64,000 nt of DNA from contig NZ_LIPG01000003.1 of assembly GCF_001905505.1 (NCBI RefSeq), positions 1,116,001 through 1,180,000 of the forward strand, written 5' to 3'. The translations under genes were made by a program, and so were the position numbers. Within the stretch, counting starts at the first letter, position 1, and every line of letters starts with the position of its first letter. The notes under the pieces were generated by a model, which saw only the letters and a program-made list of their open reading frames with translations, made no database searches and was not told the DNA's origin. The stretch is from Streptomyces sp. CB02058. GTDB taxonomy: Bacteria; Actinomycetota; Actinomycetes; Streptomycetales; Streptomycetaceae. This document shows, in pieces, positions 40,424-49,664 of this stretch.

Positions 40424-42661
40424 CTACTGGGGGTCTGCGTACTGGATGCCGCGGCCGTTGGTGCCCAGATAGACACGGCCGTGGACGCGGGGGTCGCCGG
40501 TGATGACCTCACCGGTCCACCCCCACCGGTGGGCGTCGTCGTTGATGCGGACCCAGGTCCGGCCCGCGTCGTCGGAGCGCAGCACGGCCACACCGTCGTA
40601 CGTCGCGGAGACCCGTCCGGTCTGGAAGACCGCCGGATAGCCGGCCCGGCCCTTCGCGGGGACCGCCTTCCCGAAGCCGAGGGCGTGCGAGGCCTGGCAG
40701 CCGGCCACCGGGGTGAAGGTGAGGCCGCCGTCCGTCGAGCGCAGCAGGCCGTTGTCCTTGGCGGAGAGCCACAGGTCGCCGGAGCGACCGGGGGCCGCCG
40801 CGATCCGGAACTGCACATCACCGGAGGGGAGCCCGGTGGCGCCCTCGGTGAAGGTCGCGCCCCTGTCGGTGGAGCGGAAGACCGTGCCGGTGTCCGTGTC
40901 GTACACGTAGAAGCGGGTGGCGTCGAGAGGGTCGGCCACCGGGGTGCCGCCCTTGGGGAACGTGGCCACCTCGGCCCAGGTCGCCCCGTTGTCCGTGGAG
41001 CGGTGCGCGGCGTACTTGGTGCCGTCCCAGTGGATGAACGACCACAGGAGCACCGAAGCGTCGGCCGAGACCGCCACCGGTCCGGGGGCCGAGGGCGCGA
41101 TGGCCGGCTGCGAGGCGAACGGCTGCCAGCTCGCCCCGCCGTCCCGCGAGTAGGCACCCGCGGACTGCGAGCCCGACGGCCAGCCGGTCCGCACCACGTA
41201 CGAGGGCTTCCTGGTGGCCAGGGCGAGCCCGGTCGCCGTGCCGAAGACGGGGTTGGACGCCATGCCGCGCGACGGGGAAGCGGTCAGTGAGTCGTGGTAC
41301 ATGACCCCGATGTCGCCGAGGCCGCTCAGCAGCCGGGCCCCCGAGGGCGGTGCTATCAGCTGGCGTACGGCCGACTCCTCCAGACCCCGGATCTCCGGCG
41401 CCCAGTGCACCAGGTCACGCGTCCCGAAGAGGGTGGCGCCGGTGCCGTACACGAGGTGCTTCGAATCGTACGGATCCACGGCCAGGGCCTGGATCCACCA
41501 GCCGAACTTGGGCTCCCCGCCCCACTTCAGATACGGGGTCTCCGAGACGTCCAGCACCGCCGTGTCCTTGAGCGAGGTCCAGCTCGCCCCGCCGTCCGTC
41601 GAGCGGTACAGGGTGTCCACAGGACCCCAGCGGTTGTTCGTGGAGACGACGACCGTGCCGGGGCGCGCGGCGTCCACGGCCACCCCGCCGTAGCCGAAGG
41701 TGTCGCCGGGGCCGGGGGCCACCGGGGTCACGTCGGTCCAGGTCCCGGTCACCGTGTCGAGGCGGTGCACCGAGCCGTCGGACTGGTTGTTCGGTCCGGG
41801 CCCGTCCGCGTAACTCACGTACAGCGCACGGCTGCCCGCGTCGTACGCCGCACGGACCGGCACGCGCGTCGAGGCGCCGGCCGACGGCTGCCCCGGCACG
41901 GCCTCCCAGCCGCCGGAGGCCGCCGTACGGTAGAGGGCCGTGCCGCCGTCGCCCCAGCCCGCGTAGACCGTGCGGCCCGCGGCCACCAGCAGGGTGACGC
42001 CCTGGCCGCTCGCCGACGCGGTGGCCGGGAAGGAGGCGTCGGCCGACCACGTGGCGCCGCGGTCCGCCGACCGCAGCAGCCCGTCGTGGCGCGTCCCGAG
42101 CCAGAGGGTCTCGCTGTCGCGCGGGTCGACCAGGAGCCGCTCGCCGCAGCCCCGGCCGTCCTCGTTGGCGCCGAGGCGCACGGTGAGATCCGTACGCGCC
42201 CAGGTCGCGCCCCGGTCCTCGGACCTGAGCACCGCGCCCGGGGACGCCCATGCCTGCGCGTACGTCCCGAGGGCGAGGTACAGCCGGTCCGGATGCGCCG
42301 GGTCGACGGCCATCGCCTCGACGCCCAGCAGGTTCCAGTCGTCCCAGCCGATGTGGTCGGTCAGCGCCGACCAGCGCGATCTTCGGTCGTCCCACCGGTA
42401 GGCGCCGCCGATGTCGGTCCTGGCGTAGGCCAGGCCCTTGACGGCCGGATGGAACAGGACACCCGTCACGAAGCCCGTCCCGCCGATGGCAGCGGTGCGC
42501 CATCGGTGCGGCTGGGTCTTCCCGGGCCGGGGCGCGGCCGAGGCCGTCCCCGCCGCCGGCAGCACGGTGGCCGCTGCCGCGGCCACCGCCGCACCTGCCA
42601 GGACGGTACGGCGCCGCGGGTGCGGGGCGGGTTCGGGCTGCGGGACGGACGTGGCGCGCAT
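40424..42661 (-). CDS. Secreted GH74 xyloglucanase
   Basis: A 745-residue enzyme with a Tat-type signal (RRRTVLAGAAVAAAAATVL). The two seven-bladed propellers of GH74 are evident from repeated BNR-type S-x-D-x-G-x-T-W motifs (RSEDRGATW, RSADRGATW, RSTDGGASW, RSTDNGATW, RSTDRGATF). The N-terminal motif YARTDIGGAYRWD contains the catalytic Asp region and is diagnostic for xyloglucan-specific endoglucanases. No carbohydrate-binding module is attached. This gene most directly identifies xyloglucan as the target of the cluster. Confidence 0.92.
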   Translation of the reverse strand: MRATSVPQPEPAPHPRRRTVLAGAAVAAAAATVLPAAGTASAAPRPGKTQPHRWRTAAIGGTGFVTGVLFHPAVKGLAYARTDIGGAYRWDDRRSRWSALTDHIGWDDWNLLGVEAMAVDPAHPDRLYLALGTYAQAWASPGAVLRSEDRGATWARTDLTVRLGANEDGRGCGERLLVDPRDSETLWLGTRHDGLLRSADRGATWSADASFPATASASGQGVTLLVAAGRTVYAGWGDGGTALYRTAASGGWEAVPGQPSAGASTRVPVRAAYDAGSRALYVSYADGPGPNNQSDGSVHRLDTVTGTWTDVTPVAPGPGDTFGYGGVAVDAARPGTVVVSTNNRWGPVDTLYRSTDGGASWTSLKDTAVLDVSETPYLKWGGEPKFGWWIQALAVDPYDSKHLVYGTGATLFGTRDLVHWAPEIRGLEESAVRQLIAPPSGARLLSGLGDIGVMYHDSLTASPSRGMASNPVFGTATGLALATRKPSYVVRTGWPSGSQSAGAYSRDGGASWQPFASQPAIAPSAPGPVAVSADASVLLWSFIHWDGTKYAAHRSTDNGATWAEVATFPKGGTPVADPLDATRFYVYDTDTGTVFRSTDRGATFTEGATGLPSGDVQFRIAAAPGRSGDLWLSAKDNGLLRSTDGGLTFTPVAGCQASHALGFGKAVPAKGRAGYPAVFQTGRVSATYDGVAVLRSDDAGRTWVRINDDAHRWGWTGEVITGDPRVHGRVYLGTNGRGIQYADPQ

Positions 42662-42716
42662 GACGAGGACCCTCCGGTGGGGGAGTGACGGGTGACTGCG
42701 GGGCAGGTGCGGCGGC

Positions 42717-43661
42717 TCAGCCCTTGACCGCGCCGGTGAGCATGCCTTCCTTGAAGTGCTTCTGCACGAACGGGGACAGGACCGCGACAGGGATCAGCGC
42801 GAGCACCATGACCGCCATCTGGATGGCCAGCGGCGAGAGATGGCCCGTGTTGATGGCCTGGGCGAGACCGGTGGGCCGCTCCTGCTTCAGCACCAGCTGG
42901 TTCATCACGTTCTGCAGCGGCAGCATCTGGGGGTCGCTGATGTAGATGGAGGCGTTGAACCACGCGCTCCAGTACCCGACCGCGTAGAAGAGCGTGATCA
43001 CGGCGATGACCGCGCGGGACAGGGGCATGACGATCTGCCACAGGATGCGGAAGTCACCCGCCCCGTCGATCCGGGCGCTCTCGATCAGTTCCTGGGCCGT
43101 GCTCATGAAGAAGGCGCGCAGCACCAGGATGTTGAAGACGTTGAGCGCGCTCGGCAGGATCAGCGCCAGATAGGAGTCGGTGAGACCGAGCCCCTGGACC
43201 ACCAGATAGGTGGGGATGAGGCCGGCGCCGAAGAACATCGTGGCGAGCATGAACAGCAGCAGCGGACGGTGCAGCACCGAACCCGTACGGGACAGGCCGT
43301 AGGCGCACAAGATCGACACGGCCATGCTGAAGAGCGTCCCGACGATCGTCACACAGAGGCTGATCACCGTGGCCCGGGTGACCTGGCCGCCGCCCAGGAG
43401 CTCCTGGTAGGCGACGAAGGTGATACCGCGCGGGATCACCACCAGTCCGCCGGCCTCGGTGATGGACTTCACCGAGGAGAGACTGGTGACGATCACGACC
43501 CAGAGGGGGAAGAGCACGGCCAGGCAGATCAGGACCAGGACGACGCCCTTGGAGGCGAGCCCCGTCTTCGAGGGCTCCTCCTCCCACACCGGACGCAGAC
43601 GGCCGCGGGTGCCCGGCTTCACACCGGCCAAGCCGGTCATGCCGGAGAGCAGGCTGCTCAC
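42717..43661 (-). CDS. Carbohydrate ABC transporter permease (LplC/MalG-like)
   Basis: A 314-residue membrane protein with six hydrophobic helices and the EAA loop ELIESARIDGAGDFRILWQIVMP that docks the ATPase. It belongs to the CUT1 oligosaccharide importer permeases. The GTG start overlaps the preceding permease gene by 4 bases. The C-terminus KHFKEGMLTGAVKG is typical of the family. With its partner it forms the channel for xyloglucan oligosaccharides. Confidence 0.92.
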   Translation of the reverse strand: MSSLLSGMTGLAGVKPGTRGRLRPVWEEEPSKTGLASKGVVLVLICLAVLFPLWVVIVTSLSSVKSITEAGGLVVIPRGITFVAYQELLGGGQVTRATVISLCVTIVGTLFSMAVSILCAYGLSRTGSVLHRPLLLFMLATMFFGAGLIPTYLVVQGLGLTDSYLALILPSALNVFNILVLRAFFMSTAQELIESARIDGAGDFRILWQIVMPLSRAVIAVITLFYAVGYWSAWFNASIYISDPQMLPLQNVMNQLVLKQERPTGLAQAINTGHLSPLAIQMAVMVLALIPVAVLSPFVQKHFKEGMLTGAVKG

Positions 43662-44683
43662 TTCTTGTACACCCCCTGCTCACCCATGAGATGGGCGACC
43701 TTGTTGGCCCCGAGGACCAGCAGCAGTCCGAAGATTCCCTTGATGATTCCGACGGCCGCCGCGTAACTGAACCCGCCGTTGGTGATACCGACGTTCCAGA
43801 CGTACGTGTCGAGCACCTCGGAGGCGCCCGGACCGACCGCCGTGCGCTGGAGCAGGATCTGCTCGAAGCCGACGGTCAGCGCGTTGCCCACCTGGAGCAC
43901 CAGCAGCAGGGCGACCACGGGACGCAGGGCGGGCAGCGTGATGTGCCACATCCGGCGCCAGCGGCCGGCGCCGTCCATGGCGCTCGCCTCGTAGAGGTCG
44001 GGACTCACCGCCGCCAGGGCGGCGAGGAAGACGATGACACCCCAGCCGGCGTCCTTCCAGATCATCTCGAAGGTGATCAGGAACTTGAACAGACCGGGGT
44101 CGGTCATCAGGTCGAAACCCTCATGACCGTTCTCCCGCAGCGTCTGCGCGATGAGCCCCGCGCCGCCGAACATCTGCTGGAACACGGTGACGACCAGGAC
44201 CCAGGAGAAGAAGTGGGGCAGGTAGAGGATCGCCTGCGCCACCGCCCGGACCCGGGGCCGCACGAAGCTGTTGATGAACAGCGCGAGCAGGATCGGCACC
44301 GGGAAGAACAGGGTCAGCTGCAGGAGGAAGATCGCCAGCGTGTTGCGCAGCGCCGACCAGAACAGCCGGTCGTTCGCCATCTGCTGGAACCACTCGAAGC
44401 CGACCCACGGGCTCTGCGCGATCGCCTGGAACGCGTTGTCCGCGATGTACGGGTCGTAGTCCTGGAACGCGACGACGTTGCCCGCCAGCGGGATGTACGC
44501 GAAGACCAGCAGCAGAAGCATCGCCGGCACGGTCATCAGGAGCAGCGTCCGGTCACGGCGCAGCCGGTGCCGCAGGGGCATCTTCGCGGAGACCGGGGCC
44601 GGCCCGCGGGCAGCCCCGTCCTTCTCGGCCGGCGGCGACGCAGGGGACCCCTGCGCGCGCCGGTCATCTGTGCTCAGAGACAT
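43658..44683 (-). CDS. Carbohydrate ABC transporter permease (LplB-like)
   Basis: A 341-residue membrane protein with six helices after a polar N-terminal tail of about 45 residues, and the EAA motif DLYEASAMDGAGRWRRMWHITLP. CUT1 family. I chose ATG 44683, one base after the stop of the binding-protein gene. An in-frame GTG at 44701, inside that gene, is possible; neither has a strong Shine-Dalgarno, which fits translational coupling. Confidence 0.9.
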   Translation of the reverse strand: MSLSTDDRRAQGSPASPPAEKDGAARGPAPVSAKMPLRHRLRRDRTLLLMTVPAMLLLLVFAYIPLAGNVVAFQDYDPYIADNAFQAIAQSPWVGFEWFQQMANDRLFWSALRNTLAIFLLQLTLFFPVPILLALFINSFVRPRVRAVAQAILYLPHFFSWVLVVTVFQQMFGGAGLIAQTLRENGHEGFDLMTDPGLFKFLITFEMIWKDAGWGVIVFLAALAAVSPDLYEASAMDGAGRWRRMWHITLPALRPVVALLLVLQVGNALTVGFEQILLQRTAVGPGASEVLDTYVWNVGITNGGFSYAAAVGIIKGIFGLLLVLGANKVAHLMGEQGVYKK

Positions 44684-44684
44684 G

Positions 44685-46358
44685 TCAGGAAGCCGACTCA
44701 CCGGTCTCGTCGAGCAGCTTCTTGTACCAGTCGCGAAGCTTGTCGCCGCCCTTGGTCTTCCAGTCGGAGACCTGCTGCTGCATGTCGCTGACCTTCTTGC
44801 GGCCGCGCACGATGTCCTTCTCCAGGTCCTCGAACTGCGCGTTGAGCTCGGTGTACCGGGTGGGCTCCTGGATCTGCATGCCGTGGAAGAGCGGCTTCCT
44901 CATGTGCGCGCCCTGGCGCTGCTGCCACTCGATGACACCCTTGGCGACGTCCGGGTAGTCCGGGTAGGCGCGGTACGGCTTGGAGGTCGCTATGTACTCG
45001 TAGGTGGCGAAGACCTCGTTGTTGCCCTTCTCGTTCTTGACGAGCACCCCGTCCTTCAGGGTGTGGTGGGTGCCCTCCAGCCCGTACGCCCGCAGACGCT
45101 GCTCCTTGCTGCCGTACGGAGCAGCGGTGAAGTTGGCCAGCGCGAGGAGGTCCTCGACGACCTTCTTGTCGGCCTTCTTGCTGACGAAGCACCAGATGTT
45201 GGAGGGGGACGCCTCGTAGAGGACGGGGTCACCGCCGTCGTGGGCGAAGATGTCCATCGCCGCCATCCGGAAGTCCGGCTTGTCCAGCCGCTGCACGGCG
45301 GTCGCCGCGTACCAGTCCGAGATGTCCGCGTTGTACATCAGGACGTTGCCCGAGGAGAAGGTGGTGCGCATGTCGCCCGTCTCCGCCTTGGCGTCCGGGT
45401 GGACGAAGCCCGCGGAGTACAGCGAGCGCGACCACTCCAGTGCCTCCAGGTACTCCTGGGTCTCGTAGCGGTTCACCAGCTTGCCGTCGACCAGTTGCCA
45501 GTAGTAGGGCTTCTCCGGCAGCACCCCGAAGAAGTTGTACGCCGACCAGGTCATGTCGCTGCACGCCCACACCTTGCTCTTGGGGGCGTTGATCTCCTTG
45601 CAGAGGTCGTAGAACTCCTGCGTGGTGGTCGGGACCTCGTACCCCTTCTCCTCGAATATGTCGGCGCGGTAGAAGGGCGTGATGTTGGGCGTGCCCTCGG
45701 CGGGCATCGGAATCCCGCGCAGCTGGCCGGCGAAGACGCCGCGCTGCCAGGCGCCGGTGGGAATGGCCGCCAGGTTGGGGTACGCCTTGACCTTGTCGCC
45801 CGACAGGTAGGGGCCGAGGTCGGCGAACTTGTTGGCGATGGCGCTCGGGATCTTGCCCTGGAGCTCCCATCCCGGGACGACCACGGCGTCCGGGATGGCG
45901 CTGGACGCGAGCACCGCGCCGAGCTTCTGCCCGTAGACGTTGCCGTCCTGGTTCTGCCACTTGACCTTGACGCCGGCGGCCTCGTCCATCGCCGTCCAGT
46001 AGGCGTTGCCCGCACCGGGCGAGGTGCCCCACAGCGGGGCCATGATGCTGATCTCGCTGCCCTTGCCCAGCTTCTTCGGCACCGACACCGCCAGCTTGTC
46101 GGCGGGGAGCGCCGTGGTGAAGCCGTCGGCGGAGCCGTTCTTGCTGGGGATGTCAGGGGTGACGGTGTTCGAGGGGACGTAGGCCGGAAGGATGTCCTTC
46201 AGCTTGTTGCCCGTGGTCGTGCCCTCGTTCTTAGCGCCACCGGAACCGCCGCCGCAGGCGGCGAGGAGCGGCATCCCCCCGCCCACGGCTGCCGCGACAA
46301 CCACGGAGGAGGCGAGGAATCGTCTCCGGCTGGGAGCGGAGGGGGAGTTCGGCGTCAT
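44685..46358 (-). CDS. Oligosaccharide-binding lipoprotein of the ABC transporter
   Basis: A 557-residue extracellular solute-binding protein of the long LplA-like type. Its signal has twin arginines (SRRRFLASSVVV) followed by a lipobox (PLLAAC), so it is a Tat-exported lipoprotein. The mature domain has many Trp and Tyr (WGTSPGAGNAYWTAMDEAAG and EKPYYWQLVDGK), suited to binding sugar rings. First gene of the seven-gene leftward operon. Its large size suits branched oligosaccharides. Confidence 0.92.
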   Translation of the reverse strand: MTPNSPSAPSRRRFLASSVVVAAAVGGGMPLLAACGGGSGGAKNEGTTTGNKLKDILPAYVPSNTVTPDIPSKNGSADGFTTALPADKLAVSVPKKLGKGSEISIMAPLWGTSPGAGNAYWTAMDEAAGVKVKWQNQDGNVYGQKLGAVLASSAIPDAVVVPGWELQGKIPSAIANKFADLGPYLSGDKVKAYPNLAAIPTGAWQRGVFAGQLRGIPMPAEGTPNITPFYRADIFEEKGYEVPTTTQEFYDLCKEINAPKSKVWACSDMTWSAYNFFGVLPEKPYYWQLVDGKLVNRYETQEYLEALEWSRSLYSAGFVHPDAKAETGDMRTTFSSGNVLMYNADISDWYAATAVQRLDKPDFRMAAMDIFAHDGGDPVLYEASPSNIWCFVSKKADKKVVEDLLALANFTAAPYGSKEQRLRAYGLEGTHHTLKDGVLVKNEKGNNEVFATYEYIATSKPYRAYPDYPDVAKGVIEWQQRQGAHMRKPLFHGMQIQEPTRYTELNAQFEDLEKDIVRGRKKVSDMQQQVSDWKTKGGDKLRDWYKKLLDETGESAS

Positions 46359-46497
46359 TGCGTCAACCCTTCGTGGTGCAACAGGACGGCCCGCGGCGGC
46401 GACTGCCGCTCGGCCCTGTGTCTGAGGTAGGGGGCGTTACCGGCCGAGCCGGCGGCACTGCACCGGCTGAGCTGAAGCGGTCAAACGGGCTGCCTCG

Positions 46498-46550
46498 TCG
46501 AAGCGCTTCGATGTTGCAGCGAGATTAAGTGAAGGGTCACGGCCACACAA
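46498..46550 (-). promoter_or_regulatory. Promoter and operator copy 3 for the leftward operon
   Basis: On the minus strand TTGTGT (46545-46550) and TAATCT (46522-46527) are 17 bases apart, a good -35/-10 pair. Ten bases downstream is the perfect 14-base palindrome TCGAAGCGCTTCGA (46498-46511), placed where a repressor would block initiation or early elongation. The leader to the ATG is about 150 bases. Confidence 0.7.
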
Positions 46551-46649
46551 GAGTTCGTTTCGATATTCCTCCGACCTGTTTCCGAACCGTTTCCCGGCGT
46601 GATGTGACGCTGATGTGTCCGGAAGGGCCTCTTTGGGACGGTGGCACCC

Positions 46650-46692
46650 TTGACACTCGCGGGGTTGGCCGCAGAGCATCGAAGCGCTTCGA
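46650..46692 (+). promoter_or_regulatory. Promoter and operator copy 4 for the rightward operon
   Basis: TTGACA (46650-46655) is followed after 18 bases by a weak -10 (GAGCAT, 46674-46679) that merges with the perfect 14-base palindrome TCGAAGCGCTTCGA (46679-46692). Bound repressor would cover the start region. The centre-to-centre distance to copy 3 is 181 bases, allowing looping. No other feature is seen in the 414-base intergenic region. Confidence 0.65.
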
Positions 46693-46772
46693 AAGATCTT
46701 CCTCCTCGCGTCGAGGGATCTTTCGCTGCCCGATGCCCTCAAAACCTCCCACCTCTCCAAGGGGACCCGCAC

Positions 46773-49664
46773 GTGACGGACCATCCGTTTCCCTTCCGCG
46801 ACCCGCAGCTGTCCTTCTCCCGGCGCACCGACGATCTGCTCGGACGGCTCACGCTCGACGAGCGGATCGCGATGCTGCACCAGTTCGCCCCGGCAGTGGA
46901 GCGGCTGGGGCTCGGCCCGTTCCGCACCGGACAGGAAGCCCTGCACGGGGTCGCCTGGATGGGACCCGCCACCGTCTTCCCGCAGGCCGTCGGCCTCGGA
47001 GCCACCTGGAACGACGACCTGGTCCGCCGGATCGGCGAGGCCGTCGGCAACGAGATCCGGGCCAAGCGCGCCCAGGACGACCGCGTCGGGCTCAACGTCT
47101 GGGCGCCGACGGTGAACCTGCTGCGCCACCCGCTCTGGGGCCGGGGCGAGGAGGGGTACTCCGAGGACACCGCCCTGACCTCCGCCATCGCCGTCGCCTA
47201 CACCCGGGGACTGCGCGGCGACGACCCGCACTACTGGCGCACCGCTCCCGTGCTCAAGCACTGGCTGGCCCACAACAACGAGACCGACCGCGACACCACG
47301 TCCTCCTCGGTCAGCCCGCGCGTGCTGCACGAGTACGACCTGAGGGCCTTCCGCGACGCCGTGAAGGCCGGGGCGGTGGCAGGGGTCATGCCCGCCTACA
47401 GCCTGGTCAACGGCCGGCCCAACCATGTGTCCCCGCTCCTGGGGCAGTACCTGCGGAGCTGGACCGACCAGCCCCTCGTCGTCTGCTCGGACGCGGGCGC
47501 GCCCACCAACCTGGTCGACTCCGAGCACTACTTCGACACCCACGAAGAGGCCACCGCCGCCGCGTTGAAGGCCGGTGTCGACAGCTTCACCGACCACGGC
47601 ACGGACTCGTCGGTCATGACCGGCCGCGTCCGTGACGCCCTCGCCAAGGGGCTCCTCGACGAGAGCGACATCGACACCGCGGTCCGCAGGCTGCTCGCCA
47701 TGCGCTTCGCGCTCGGTGAGTTCGACCCGGAGCTGGACCCGTACGCGAAGGTCGACGACCTCGACACCGAGGAGCACCGCGCCCTCGCCCTGGAGGCCGC
47801 CGAGCAGGCCGTCGTCCTGCTCAAGAACGACGGCCTGCTCCCCCTGGAACCGCGGCAGGGCCGCACCGTGGCGGTCGTCGGACTCCTGGCGGACTCCTGC
47901 AAGCTCGACTGGTACAGCGGCGCGCTCATGCACCGTTCGACGCCGCTCGACGGCATCCGCGAGCGCTACGGAGCCGAGAACGTCCTCTTCGCCGAGGGCA
48001 TCGACCGGATCCGGCTGAAGTCCTCCGACGGCTGGCTGCGGGTGCCCGAGGACGACGGCACCTCGGTCGCCGCGGTCACGGAGGCCCCGGCAGCGGTGGG
48101 CGCCCTCGACCCCGCACAGCTCACGGGCCGTACCGACCTGCCCCCGCTGGTCTCCGGCGAGGAGGCCACCGAACTGGGCCTCGTCGACTGGGGCGACGGC
48201 GTCCTGACCCTGCGCACGGACGACGGGATGTACCTCTCCGTCGCCGCCGACGGATACGTCAGGGCGTCCGCGGACGAGCCGGGCGGCTGGGTCGTCCAGG
48301 AGACCTTCCGCATGGAAGCGGTGGAGGGACACGACGGCGGGCACCGCCTTCTGCACATCGGGACCGGTGGGTACGTGTCTGTCGCCGCCGACGGCGCAAA
48401 GGTTGCCGCGCCCGGAGGACTGATTTCGAAGGACGACGCCACGGTCTTCGAGACCGAGACCGTCGAGCACGGCGTGGACGCCGTGGCCCTGGCCGCCGCC
48501 GCCGCGGACACCGTTGTCGTCGTCGCCGGCAACGACCCCCACATCAACGGCCGGGAGACCGAGGACCGCACGACCCTCGCCCTCCCCGTCCAGCAGGACC
48601 GGCTCTGGCGTGCCGCCCGTGCCGCCAACCCGCGCACGGTCCTCGCGCTGACCTCCGCCTACCCGTACGCGGTCGCCGACGCGGCGGACGAACTCCCCGC
48701 ACTGCTCTGGACCGCGCACGGCGGCCAGGCCGCCGGCACCGCCCTCGCGCGCGTCCTCGCCGGTGACGTCTCCCCGGCCGGACGGCTCCCGCAGACCTGG
48801 TACACGAGCGACAGCGACCTGCCGGGCCTGCTGGACTACGACATCATCGGCTCCCGCCAGACCTACCTCTACTTCGACGGCACCCCGCTCTTCCCGTTCG
48901 GGCACGGACTCGGCTACACCGACTTCACCTACTCGGGGCTGAGCGTCGAGCCGGAGGGCGAGCGGCTGCGGGTCTCGCTGACCGTGACCAACGACGGCTC
49001 GGCCGCTTCGGACGAGGTCGCCCAGCTCTACGTCCGCCCGGCGGAACCGGGCGACACGGACCTGCCGCTGCGCAAGCTGGCCGGCCACCGCCGCCTGCAC
49101 CTCGCGCCCGGAGCCGCCGAGCGCGTCGAATTCCTCGTACCGGTGGCGGAGCTGGGCCACTGGAGCGTGGCGCACGGCCGGTGGACGGTCGATCCGGGCG
49201 CGTACGAGCTCCTCGCCGGCGCGTCCAGCGCCGACATCAGGCTCACCGCCACCACGGTCGTCGACGGCGAGAGGCCGGGCCCGCGCCCCGTGGCGGAGCG
49301 AGGGCTGGAGGCGGCCGACTACGACCGACAGGAGAACACGGAGATCCTCGACCGCACGAAGACGGACGGTGACACGGTCGCTCCCGCCGGTGCGGACAGG
49401 GCCGGGCAACTCCTCTACCGGGAATGCGACTTCGGGGACGGCACGGACGGGCTGGTCTTCCACTACGCGGGCGGCGGCTCCCTCACCGTGTCGGTGGCCG
49501 GCCACCGCCTGGAACTGTCGCTCCCGGACACCGGCGGAACGTACGACTACCGCACGCACACGGCCGAGCTCGGCCTCCAGGGCGTGCACGAGCTGAGCAT
49601 CGTCATCGAGGGGTCCCTGCGACTCGCCCGCGTCGACGTCGTCACCGGCAAGGAGACCGCATGA
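46773..49664 (+). CDS. GH3 beta-glucosidase/beta-xylosidase with inserted trefoil domain
   Basis: A 963-residue protein without signal peptide. The GH3 barrel (residues about 10-340) has the LKHWLAHNNETDRD motif and the nucleophile region VVCSDAGAPTNLVDSE. The second GH3 domain is split by an insert at about residues 420-560 with repeats such as MYLSVAADGYVRASADEPGG and GYVSVAADGAKVAAPGG that look like a fascin/beta-trefoil fold. A fibronectin III-like domain (about 725-815) and a C-terminal CBM6-like region (about 870-960) follow. It would remove glucose, or xylose, from the non-reducing end of imported oligosaccharides. GTG 46773 follows AAGGGG. Confidence 0.88.
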   Translation: MTDHPFPFRDPQLSFSRRTDDLLGRLTLDERIAMLHQFAPAVERLGLGPFRTGQEALHGVAWMGPATVFPQAVGLGATWNDDLVRRIGEAVGNEIRAKRAQDDRVGLNVWAPTVNLLRHPLWGRGEEGYSEDTALTSAIAVAYTRGLRGDDPHYWRTAPVLKHWLAHNNETDRDTTSSSVSPRVLHEYDLRAFRDAVKAGAVAGVMPAYSLVNGRPNHVSPLLGQYLRSWTDQPLVVCSDAGAPTNLVDSEHYFDTHEEATAAALKAGVDSFTDHGTDSSVMTGRVRDALAKGLLDESDIDTAVRRLLAMRFALGEFDPELDPYAKVDDLDTEEHRALALEAAEQAVVLLKNDGLLPLEPRQGRTVAVVGLLADSCKLDWYSGALMHRSTPLDGIRERYGAENVLFAEGIDRIRLKSSDGWLRVPEDDGTSVAAVTEAPAAVGALDPAQLTGRTDLPPLVSGEEATELGLVDWGDGVLTLRTDDGMYLSVAADGYVRASADEPGGWVVQETFRMEAVEGHDGGHRLLHIGTGGYVSVAADGAKVAAPGGLISKDDATVFETETVEHGVDAVALAAAAADTVVVVAGNDPHINGRETEDRTTLALPVQQDRLWRAARAANPRTVLALTSAYPYAVADAADELPALLWTAHGGQAAGTALARVLAGDVSPAGRLPQTWYTSDSDLPGLLDYDIIGSRQTYLYFDGTPLFPFGHGLGYTDFTYSGLSVEPEGERLRVSLTVTNDGSAASDEVAQLYVRPAEPGDTDLPLRKLAGHRRLHLAPGAAERVEFLVPVAELGHWSVAHGRWTVDPGAYELLAGASSADIRLTATTVVDGERPGPRPVAERGLEAADYDRQENTEILDRTKTDGDTVAPAGADRAGQLLYRECDFGDGTDGLVFHYAGGGSLTVSVAGHRLELSLPDTGGTYDYRTHTAELGLQGVHELSIVIEGSLRLARVDVVTGKETA

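Noticed and set aside
46437..49589. 1050-codon antisense frame opposite the GH3 gene
   Set aside because: Composition and lack of motifs show it to be the mirror of GH3 codon usage; it also runs across the promoter region.
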